Position numbers and translations under genes: made by a program. Shown piece by piece: positions 7,486 to 12,394 of a DNA stretch of 27,134 nt. The stretch is from Saprospiraceae bacterium (lineage in GTDB: Bacteria > Bacteroidota > Bacteroidia > Chitinophagales > Saprospiraceae): contig JADKKF010000017.1 in assembly GCA_016720635.1 (NCBI GenBank), forward strand, positions 1 through 27,134. The letters are read 5' to 3'. Numbering within the stretch: the first letter of the stretch is position 1; each line of letters opens with the position of its first letter. The notes under the pieces were generated by a model. The model saw nothing but the letters and a program-made list of their open reading frames with translations, was not told the origin of the DNA and searched no databases.

Positions 7486-7812
7486 CTATTCAACTTTTGG
7501 TTCTGACGATTGAGCATTTTTAGACGCTTCAATTATCACATTGAAACTTGCGGCAGTTTGTTCAAAAGCATTCATATTTTTCACTACTAACTGCAATTCG
7601 CCAATCAAAGTGTTTATTCCTTCAAGGCTGGACAAAAACCGATATTCGGTAATATCCATTTCTTTTGAAAATTTGCTGCCTTTTTTGTCAAGTACATATT
7701 TTGGGCTTGTTGTAATTAATATCACTTCGGTTTGCGGATGAAGTTTTCCTGTTTCGTAATTCAATGCAAAATTGCAGTTGCTCCTTACGCTAATTAAATT
7801 GTTACTTTTCAT
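7486..7812 (-). CDS. Cassette 1 gene b: hypothetical protein
   Basis: A 108-residue protein. Beta-rich first half (LISVRSNCNFALNYETGKL, TEVILITTSPKYVLD) and a helical second half (INTLIGELQLVVKNMNAFEQ). Not recognised. Its start overlaps the end of the other cassette 1 gene by 11 bases, so this cassette carries a two-gene unit. The stop lies about 40 bases from the cassette edge at 7446. Confidence 0.65.
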   Translation of the reverse strand: MKSNNLISVRSNCNFALNYETGKLHPQTEVILITTSPKYVLDKKGSKFSKEMDITEYRFLSSLEGINTLIGELQLVVKNMNAFEQTAASFNVIIEASKNAQSSEPKVE

Positions 7813-8221
7813 TTGCTTGTTTTTTTATGTGTCGTTCAATTTTTAAAATTCTATCATTAACGGCATTAAACCAGTTTTGAAGCATCAGCCTTTCCCGATG
7901 AAGTTCTTCTATCTCTTTAATTAAAAATGGCTTATTAACTAAATCGTCAATTGTTTTTTGTTCTGGATGCTTAATTAAAACTATTTCGTTATCAGCTAAT
8001 TCATAAAGCGTATCCTTATCTTCTTTGGTTATAACAAAGCCAAATTTTTGTTCTTTATCTATTTGTAATTCTAATTTGTATTTATCAACTAAATGCCTAA
8101 CGCCCATTCTTATTAATTGCCCACCGCTTGTTATTCCAAAGTGGTCTTGTATTGCCTTAAAGGTTTCGCCTTTACAAAACATTTTTACTGCTCCTAAACT
8201 CATTGCTACTGTGTATTGCAT
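7802..8221 (-). CDS. Cassette 1 gene a: hypothetical HTH-like protein
   Basis: A 139-residue protein starting at the ATG at 8221 (MQYTVAMSL). The frame stays open upstream to 8383, through hairpin B, but those residues (rich in Trp/Asn and hairpin-encoded) look non-protein-like and use TTG as start. The N-terminal third (FKAIQDHFGITSGGQLIRMG) resembles a helix-turn-helix; the C-terminus is a long charged helix (KEIEELHRERLMLQNW, RILKIERHIKK) likely to form a coiled coil. Function unknown. It overlaps the following gene by 11 bases. Confidence 0.65.
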   Translation of the reverse strand: MQYTVAMSLGAVKMFCKGETFKAIQDHFGITSGGQLIRMGVRHLVDKYKLELQIDKEQKFGFVITKEDKDTLYELADNEIVLIKHPEQKTIDDLVNKPFLIKEIEELHRERLMLQNWFNAVNDRILKIERHIKKQANEK

Positions 8222-8269
8222 AAAATAATCATTACGTTTAAAAATGCTCCGCAGCACGGGGAAAACAGC

Positions 8270-8400
8270 ATTTAACAAGCGGTTTTGCAAAAGGCTGGCT
8301 GCGGAATAAATTTTGAGCCAATTACAAAGCCAAGCATTAGTAGTGGTTTGGGTCGGAAGTGCAAAGCCATCAGCCCTTCGCAAAGCCGCAAACGTTGGCT
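8270..8400 (+). repeat. attC-like site B
   Basis: AAC box ATTTAAC at 8270-8276, which fits RYYYAAC exactly, and GTT box GTTGGCT at 8394-8400. Outer arms GCGGTTTTGC (8279-8288) and GCAAAGCCGC (8380-8389) pair except for one T-G position. An A-rich bulge faces CTTC, then an inner stem around GGCTG/CAGCC. Length 131 bases. It ends cassette 1 and separates it from the gene at 8402-8641. Confidence 0.65.
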
Positions 8401-8401
8401 G

Positions 8402-8641
8402 CTATACTACAACCTTAGTACGCTTAGTGCTTGTGGACAGTTCTCTAATTTCAGCAACAATATCTTCTGCTTCTGTTTCATTGAACAAATATTCAATCCA
8501 ATGGCGTGGGTCTATTGTTGCAGTATGCTCCCATCCATTAGCTAATAAATCATCATTTCTTTCTTTAGCTTGACTAAGCGATAACACTTTTATTTTCTTT
8601 TTTTCATCGTTATGGTAAACGAAGATTAATGATACTTCCAT
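8402..8641 (-). CDS. Cassette 2: hypothetical protein
   Basis: A 79-residue protein, alpha/beta: SLIFVYHNDEKKKIKV (beta strands), a helix with SLSQAKERNDDLL, then WIEYLFNETEAEDIVAE. Not recognised. Its stop is 7 bases from the cassette edge and its start 43 bases from the AAC box of site C. A 25-codon leader frame (8647-8724) ends 5 bases before the start. Small unknown proteins like this are typical of integron cassettes. Confidence 0.65.
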   Translation of the reverse strand: MEVSLIFVYHNDEKKKIKVLSLSQAKERNDDLLANGWEHTATIDPRHWIEYLFNETEAEDIVAEIRELSTSTKRTKVVV

Positions 8642-8646
8642 AATAT

Positions 8647-8724
8647 TTATTTTGACAGTTTACAATTAATTTGACCGTACATCAGCCAACAAAAGTATTG
8701 CTGCAAGTAGGGCTTGACCAGCAT
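8647..8724 (-). other. Leader reading frame starting in the loop of attC site C
   Basis: An ATG in the loop of site C opens a 25-codon frame (MLVKPYLQQ...) that crosses the AAC box and stops 5 bases before the ATG of the cassette 2 gene. Such short frames can couple translation, as ORF-11 in attI1 does for cassettes lacking a good ribosome binding site. Coding status is inferred; it may be chance. Confidence 0.3.
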
Positions 8725-8780
8725 TGCTCAACAGTAGTTTTCCAAATTCCCTACCTGACAGCAATACTCGGACGTTGGCT
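8684..8780 (+). repeat. attC-like site C
   Basis: AAC box AGCCAAC at 8684-8690, complementary to GTT box GTTGGCT at 8774-8780 and to the cassette start at 8394. Outer arms AGTATTGCTG (8694-8703) and CAGCAATACT (8759-8768) pair perfectly. Bulge CAAG, then inner stem GTAGGG/CCCTAC (8707-8712, 8749-8754). Length 97 bases; the cleanest site of the set. Its loop shares the 12-mer GGCTTGACCAGC with site D. Confidence 0.75.
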
Positions 8781-8798
8781 TCCATGCCTACCAGCTTT

Positions 8799-9503
8799 TC
8801 AAAATGGCAGGTCGTCCGGTTCATAGCTTACAGGTTTGACACTTCTATATTTGCTGATTCTAGCTTTCATTTTAGCCTTTGTATCATTAAACGGTATTGA
8901 ATTTCTGCCATGTTTAATGATGTGAACAATATTATAAAGCCAGTTACGAGGTTGCCACCAATAACACCGCCATCCGATACCAGCCCCTTTATACCATCGT
9001 TTAATATATCCTTTTTCATACAACAGGAAAAGAACTGTTAAGGCGAATTTTCCATGCTTAGACCGGTTGTGATCTATGTAGCCTTCAATAATCGGCAGGC
9101 TTATTTCTTCGGGCTTTTTGTATAGCCTTTCAAATGGTTGATGAAAAACGTAATTACCAAATTGTATTCGTTGCAGTACATTCCAGGTTGGCCGCTTGTA
9201 CCATCCGTTATGGCATCTATAACAAACATCTTCGTAATCCTGATACCTCCATGAATAACCCTGATAAATTCCAGTGCCGCCGCATGAATGACATTTTTTG
9301 CCTTCTATAAATTGTACATCGTAGCCAATGAAGTTGCCATATTTTGACAACAACCGATTTTTGATTTTATAGAAATACTCATTGCGGCCTTCCCTGTTTG
9401 CATGGTGTAACAGCCATGATAATACCCGGCACGAAAAGCCAACAATGGGTTTTGCGCCATTCTCGGCTTGACCAGCTTCGGGCATCTGTAGTAAGTTATT
9501 CAT
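8799..9503 (-). CDS. Cassette 3: zinc-ribbon protein
   Basis: A 234-residue protein starting at ATG 9503 (MNNLLQMPEAG), inside the loop of site D; a longer start at 9578 would overlap the next gene and is unlikely. A zinc ribbon is visible: CHSCGGTGIY and, 17 residues on, CYRCHNGW, i.e. two C-x2-C pairs, the first in the C-x2-C-x-G-x-G form of DnaJ-type zinc fingers. The rest is Trp/Tyr/Arg-rich (IKRWYKGAGIGWRCYWWQPR). No enzyme motif. Nucleic-acid or protein binding is plausible from the zinc fold. The stop is 25 bases from the cassette edge. Confidence 0.7.
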   Translation of the reverse strand: MNNLLQMPEAGQAENGAKPIVGFSCRVLSWLLHHANREGRNEYFYKIKNRLLSKYGNFIGYDVQFIEGKKCHSCGGTGIYQGYSWRYQDYEDVCYRCHNGWYKRPTWNVLQRIQFGNYVFHQPFERLYKKPEEISLPIIEGYIDHNRSKHGKFALTVLFLLYEKGYIKRWYKGAGIGWRCYWWQPRNWLYNIVHIIKHGRNSIPFNDTKAKMKARISKYRSVKPVSYEPDDLPF

Positions 9504-9558
9504 CTGTATATCATTTTTCAAGTTCAGTAATAAACGGCGCAAAGCCCTACCGTTGCCT
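9437..9558 (+). repeat. attC-like site D
   Basis: AAC box AGCCAAC at 9437-9443 and GTT box GTTGCCT at 9552-9558. Outer arms GGGTTTTGCGCC (9447-9458) and GGCGCAAAGCCC (9536-9547) pair except for one T-G position. Length 122 bases. The AAC box and left arm lie inside the coding frame of the cassette 3 gene, whose start codon is in the loop. Confidence 0.65.
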
Positions 9559-9564
9559 GCAAGG

Positions 9565-10236
9565 CTATTTGGACACATCGTTTAAGCATTTGCATTTGTC
9601 TTTTAACGGACAATTCTCTTTTGTTTTGTACTCGTCTTTTTTCATATTTGGACAATTATATTCAGATACTCTTTTTAGTAAATCTCTAAAACCTATTTCA
9701 ATATCATTATCCCCAGCAGCGTGTTCTCTTGGATATTTTTCTTTGCATCTCAAAAACTCTTGCATTCTATATAATGCCCATTTCATTGCAATAAAATCTT
9801 GTTCAAATTCATAAAGTATTTGATTACCGTAAGCAACTAATTCAGGTTTAAATAAACCACTTTTTAAGTAGCTTTCTGCAATAGCTTCAACTCTATATTT
9901 ACGACCTTGACAAGTAAAATCAAGTGTTTTAAAATCCAATCTTTCTTCGTAATATTTAGGTATTGGAAAGTTTTGTATAGTTTCACCAATGGATTGAAAA
10001 ACATCTTTATCACTTTGTAATCCTGCCTTATTTTGGTTTGACTTTGACAAAAAAGTATTAGCTATATCTTTTAAAATTGTGTTACAAGCATTTTCCCATA
10101 TTACTTGTTTTTCAATGGCTGACATAGTAAGCCCAGCAGCCAACATTGGGTTTGCAGCAAGTGGGGCTGACGGAAGAAACTCATCTTTTGTGCTGCTTTC
10201 AGCTTCAGTTCCAGCAGACGTAACATTGTTGTTCAT
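9565..10236 (-). CDS. Cassette 4: hypothetical protein with C-terminal cysteines
   Basis: A 223-residue mostly helical protein. Start at ATG 10236 (MNNNVTSAG) inside the loop of site E; an alternative start just inside the AAC box (ATG of MSAIEKQ) would drop about 37 residues encoded by the hairpin. The C-terminus has four cysteines (YNCPNMKKD, NCPLKDKCKC) that may bind a metal. No family recognised. Stop 16 bases inside the cassette edge at 9552. Confidence 0.65.
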   Translation of the reverse strand: MNNNVTSAGTEAESSTKDEFLPSAPLAANPMLAAGLTMSAIEKQVIWENACNTILKDIANTFLSKSNQNKAGLQSDKDVFQSIGETIQNFPIPKYYEERLDFKTLDFTCQGRKYRVEAIAESYLKSGLFKPELVAYGNQILYEFEQDFIAMKWALYRMQEFLRCKEKYPREHAAGDNDIEIGFRDLLKRVSEYNCPNMKKDEYKTKENCPLKDKCKCLNDVSK

Positions 10237-10331
10237 TTGTATTTAATTTAAAGTTTTGTAATTCTATTTATCAGCAGTTGTGGGCTGACAATCATAAATT
10301 CCCCACCTGCTGCAAGCCCTGTTCGTTATAA
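10138..10331 (+). repeat. attC-like site E
   Basis: AAC box AGCCAAC at 10138-10144 and GTT box GTTATAA at 10325-10331. Outer arms GGGTTTGCAGC (10148-10158) and GCTGCAAGCCC (10309-10319) pair except for one T-G. Bulge, then inner stem GTGGGG/CCCCAC (10161-10166, 10301-10306), the same inner stem as site G. Length 194 bases because the loop is about 130 bases and contains a gene start. Confidence 0.65.
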
Positions 10332-10337
10332 GCCATT

Positions 10338-10661
10338 TTAGACCAACCGCAACTGCCGAAACCAATTTAATATTCGACTTTTATCGCCACTACCATAAGA
10401 CCATTTACCAGTAATGATAAAAGCAAAAGGAAGTCCGATAAACATTAGAACAAAAAGTATCAATGCGAATGGAAGTGTTAATCTAATCCAGCCTTTTACT
10501 TCCGTTTTTTCTTCTGTATAAAAGTCTATCCCAAGTGAAATCCATCTATCACACATTTCTTCGCTTGATACTTTGTTTAGTTCTGGGAATGTTTCTCTAA
10601 ATTTTGGTATGTAGTTCATATCATTATGCGACCATACCCTTTTTAATTTTCTGAATACCAT
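10338..10661 (-). CDS. Cassette 5: small membrane protein
   Basis: A 107-residue protein. The first 60 residues are polar; residues 62-85 form a hydrophobic helix (RLTLPFALILFVLMFIGLP), followed by another short hydrophobic stretch (FAFIITG) and a basic tail, so it is likely anchored in the membrane by one or two segments. Not recognised. Stop 13 bases inside the cassette edge; a leader frame (10672-10761) stops 10 bases before its start. Confidence 0.65.
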   Translation of the reverse strand: MVFRKLKRVWSHNDMNYIPKFRETFPELNKVSSEEMCDRWISLGIDFYTEEKTEVKGWIRLTLPFALILFVLMFIGLPFAFIITGKWSYGSGDKSRILNWFRQLRLV

Positions 10662-10671
10662 TATTTTTAAA

Positions 10672-10761
10672 TTAAATTTTTACACCAAACACGAATAAAA
10701 ACGGCTTATAACAGTGGTTTGGCAAAATACCGCCACAAGCCTTTGTACTAAATTTCAACAT
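10672..10761 (-). other. Leader reading frame starting in the loop of attC site F
   Basis: An ATG in the loop of site F opens a 29-codon frame (MLKFSTKACGG...) that crosses the AAC box and stops 10 bases before the cassette 5 gene. It mirrors the leader at site C. Function as a translation leader is inference. Confidence 0.3.
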
Positions 10762-10801
10762 TCTGCAAGGCGGTACTTCGCCAAGCCACAAAACGTTACT
10801 G
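10706..10801 (+). repeat. attC-like site F
   Basis: AAC box TTATAAC at 10706-10712, complementary to the cassette start at 10325, and GTT box GTTACTG at 10795-10801. Outer arms GTGGTTTGGC (10714-10723) and GCCAAGCCAC (10780-10789), one T-G. Bulges AAAA and CTTC, inner stem TACCGCC/GGCGGTA (10728-10734, 10769-10775) perfect. Length 96 bases. Confidence 0.7.
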
Positions 10802-10807
10802 GCAATA

Positions 10808-11593
10808 CTACCTGAGTGCTTCATAATGAACTTTTATACATTCAAATAGGTAATGTGCCAATGTTGGATTTACGGAATTTCCGACACTTCCAACTCTGTG
10901 TGTCCAGCTTTGAAACCCATCGCCATTTCTAATAACATCACACGTTGGGATTTCGTGAACCCTTTTTGACAAAGTATATCCATCATTCTGATTTGATGTC
11001 CACTTTCTAAATATCGAGTTAGTGGCTCTTTGTTCGCAAAGGTCGCTTTGTAGTCCGATTTCGTTGGAGTAGGCAATAGCATACAATCTTTCTCTTTTGT
11101 GTGGGTATCCAAAAGCAATGTTTGATATACTTTGCCACTCCGCATCATACCCGATTTTGGAAAGGTCGCATAAGACTTGCTCAAATCCTCGAATAAGTAA
11201 AGCTGGACTATTTTCAATGATGACGTATTTAGGTCTAATATCCCGAATAATTCGCCACATTTCACTCCACAGCCCACTGCGTTCTCCTTTGATACCTTCC
11301 ATTTTTCCTGCAACGCTGATGTCTTGGCACGGAAATCCTCCACTAATGATGTCCACATATCTGTTGATTTCTGCGGTTCTAACGTCTGTATATTGTTCTG
11401 CATCTTTATCAATTTTCTTTAAAATATTACGTTGGTAGTTTTCAAATTCACAATTCCAAAGTGTTTTTATACCGGCTCTTTCTGCACCAACTTCAAAACC
11501 GCCAATCCCGGAAAAAAGGCTACCGTGTGTTAATTCCGTACTGCCAGTAACATCGGTTTTGCAATAGTGGGGCGGAAGTTGTAAATTCATCAT
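10808..11593 (-). CDS. Cassette 6: DNA cytosine-5 methyltransferase
   Basis: A 261-residue Dcm-family enzyme that methylates the C5 of cytosine using SAM. Motifs in order: I, HGSLFSGIGGFEVGAE (24-39); IV, GGFPCQDIS with catalytic Cys89; VI, ENS at 127-129 (usually ENV); VIII, GYPHKRERLY (162-171); a short target-recognition stretch; then IX/X, HRVGSVGNSVNP near the end. The protein is short for the family but appears complete. Its start at 11593 lies in the loop of site G and the first residues (MMNLQLPPHYCKTD) are hairpin-encoded; the conserved domain begins only at residue 23, with no ATG, GTG or TTG start inside the AAC box side. No restriction enzyme is next to it, so it is an orphan, perhaps protecting phage DNA. 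It contains the nested frame 10870-11412. Confidence 0.9.
   Translation of the reverse strand: MMNLQLPPHYCKTDVTGSTELTHGSLFSGIGGFEVGAERAGIKTLWNCEFENYQRNILKKIDKDAEQYTDVRTAEINRYVDIISGGFPCQDISVAGKMEGIKGERSGLWSEMWRIIRDIRPKYVIIENSPALLIRGFEQVLCDLSKIGYDAEWQSISNIAFGYPHKRERLYAIAYSNEIGLQSDLCEQRATNSIFRKWTSNQNDGYTLSKRVHEIPTCDVIRNGDGFQSWTHRVGSVGNSVNPTLAHYLFECIKVHYEALR
10870..11412 (-). CDS. Possible overprinted protein nested in the methyltransferase gene
   Basis: A 180-codon open frame entirely inside the methyltransferase, in the +1 frame. It is not random-looking: QLYLFEDLSKSYATFPKSG, MMRSGKVYQ, LLPTPTKSDYKATF and MLLEMAMGFKAGHTEL form an ordered series. I recall phage and bacterial proteins with FPxSGMMRxGKxY, LPTPTxSD and MGFPxGxTDL in that order, encoded beside or over cytosine methyltransferases, though I cannot confirm this without a search. 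QLYLF resembles a sliding-clamp-binding motif. If expressed it needs its own initiation at 11412 (MIKMQNN). It could also be a shadow of the conserved methyltransferase frame (AYSN in one frame gives PTPT in the next). Confidence 0.35.
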   Translation of the reverse strand: MIKMQNNIQTLEPQKSTDMWTSLVEDFRAKTSALQEKWKVSKENAVGCGVKCGELFGILDLNTSSLKIVQLYLFEDLSKSYATFPKSGMMRSGKVYQTLLLDTHTKEKDCMLLPTPTKSDYKATFANKEPLTRYLESGHQIRMMDILCQKGFTKSQRVMLLEMAMGFKAGHTELEVSEIP

Positions 11594-11675
11594 TTGTAAT
11601 TCTATTAAACATTAGTTGTGGGTTGAACTTTTGTGCCTTGAAACCCCACCATCGCAAAGCCGCAAAACGTTGGAC
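11545..11675 (+). repeat. attC-like site G
   Basis: AAC box CAGTAAC at 11545-11551, complementary to the cassette start at 10795, and GTT box GTTGGAC at 11669-11675, which fits GTTRRRY exactly. Outer arms CGGTTTTGC (11554-11562) and GCAAAGCCG (11654-11662), one T-G. Bulges AATA and CATC, inner stem GTGGGG/CCCCAC (11567-11572, 11644-11649). Length 131 bases. Confidence 0.7.
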
Positions 11676-11680
11676 GACAT

Positions 11681-11695
11681 TCCACCTTCGGTGGA
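11681..11695 (+). terminator. Hairpin in the gene-less cassette
   Basis: TCCACC and GGTGGA pair around TTC, followed on the plus strand by GTTTTG. A small terminator-like stem inside the last cassette; direction is plus, opposite to the genes. Role unknown. Confidence 0.35.
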
Positions 11696-11814
11696 GTTTT
11701 GTCTGCCGATCCGACGTTTACAGTCGGGACTCCTGCATCCAAAACAAATGTCGTCCAATGCGGCGCTTGACCCGATTTCTCAACCCACCGAAGCTGGGTA
11801 TCGAACAAAACATC

Positions 11815-11930
11815 GTCCAACATGCGTTTGACGAAATCGGGTACCCGGCCTTGCGGGCTCCCCTGCGGAGGCGAGCAAGCTCGCACCGCATCGCCCTCAG
11901 TCCGGGACTTCGTCAAGCGCCGCATTAGCG
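11815..11930 (+). repeat. attC-like site H, terminal and GC-rich
   Basis: AAC box GTCCAAC at 11815-11821; the GTT box position reads ATTAGCG (11924-11930), with A in place of the G next to the expected crossover. Outer arms GCGTTTGACGAA (11824-11835) and TTCGTCAAGCGC (11909-11920), one T-G, as in the other sites. A second, perfect 15-base inverted repeat lies at 11757-11771 and 11912-11926 (AATGCGGCGCTTGAC), giving an alternative larger fold. The segment is far richer in G and C than the rest of the window. It closes the array; the stop codon of 11925-12143 overlaps its last box. Confidence 0.5.
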
Positions 11931-12143
11931 GTCAGCTTTTGACCACCACTCCAAAAAATCAACGACAGCTAAAAATGTAGCTTCAATTAATGTTTCTGCC
12001 TCAAACACTTGAAAGCCATTAAATCTAACCATTGGATTTTTTGTTTCTTCATTTAACATTCCAAAAGTTCGCAAATATGGGTATTCAACATATTCTACTC
12101 CATTGCCTATTTTGGTTTTCATTATCTTATCTACGACAGGCAT
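11925..12143 (-). CDS. Hypothetical phage protein at the right edge of the array
   Basis: A 72-residue protein, alpha/beta, with an aromatic C-terminal helix (IEATFLAVVDFLEWW). Its stop codon falls in the last box of site H, so the array is inserted immediately downstream without breaking it; its original 3' end may have differed by a few residues. It starts on the last base of the upstream gene, so it belongs to the replication-side operon. Not recognised. Confidence 0.6.
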   Translation of the reverse strand: MPVVDKIMKTKIGNGVEYVEYPYLRTFGMLNEETKNPMVRFNGFQVFEAETLIEATFLAVVDFLEWWSKADR

Positions 12144-12394
12144 TAGCCAATCCCATCTGGTGTCAAATTCTGCCTTAGAAATTTGTCACTTTCTGTTGCA
12201 AAAATTATCTCCCAATCTTTCACCTTATCCATCTGCCGGTAATACAAACTTTTCAACTCTTTTACCTTCGCCTCTAAAAGCCATTGCCGCATCGCACATC
12301 GTTCTTTGAACGCTATATCCGCAAACTGCGGCCACTCAAATTCAAGTTCCTGAAACAGGTAGCCTTTAAAGTATAGTTCAAGCGTTGCCGTCAT
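12143..12394 (-). CDS. Hypothetical phage protein
   Basis: An 83-residue protein, mainly helical, with charged heptad-like stretches (MRQWLLEAKVKELKSLYYRQ). Overlaps its upstream neighbour by 17 bases and its downstream neighbour by one base. Unknown function; its place directly after the DUF6633-like gene suggests the replication operon. Confidence 0.6.
   Translation of the reverse strand: MTATLELYFKGYLFQELEFEWPQFADIAFKERCAMRQWLLEAKVKELKSLYYRQMDKVKDWEIIFATESDKFLRQNLTPDGIG

Larger units (their letters stand above)
7445..11930. mobile_element. Array of seven integron-like gene cassettes without integrase (CALIN-like)
   Basis: Seven adjacent units, bounded by GTT-starting boxes at 7445, 8394, 8774, 9552, 10325, 10795 and 11669, with the last unit ending at 11930. 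Each unit ends in an attC-like hairpin, here called B to H from left to right. Within each unit the first 8 to 19 bases are complementary to the bases around the AAC box of its own hairpin: for example the unit 10325-10795 starts GTTATAAGCC and its hairpin begins GGCTTATAAC; the unit 10795-11669 starts GTTACTGGCA and its hairpin box reads TGCCAGTAAC. This is what site-specific excision as a circle predicts. Genes are short, mostly unknown, all on the minus strand. No integron integrase is in the window. Both flanking phage genes remain intact and co-directional. Confidence 0.7.

Noticed and set aside
7445..8276. Insertion sequence with terminal inverted repeats (TGTTAAATGC ends)
   Set aside because: The complementary ends are explained by the cassette model, no transposase is present and no target duplication is seen at the edges.
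8222..8383. N-terminal extension of the cassette 1 gene through hairpin B (start at 8383)
   Set aside because: Uses TTG as start and codes for hairpin arms; ATG at 8221 is a better start.
9504..9578. Upstream start of the cassette 3 gene (9578)
   Set aside because: Would overlap the next gene by 14 bases and encode the right arm of site D; ATG 9503 in the loop is preferred.
11605..11925. 106-codon minus-strand frame over the last cassette
   Set aside because: It spans the hairpin of site H and the box of site G; composition follows the GC-rich repeats and not a protein. Its ATG overlaps the stop of the upstream gene only because of the TAATG in the hairpin.
7445..11930. CRISPR array
   Set aside because: The repeats differ in sequence and length, contain long unrelated genes and show stem-loop rather than direct-repeat identity.
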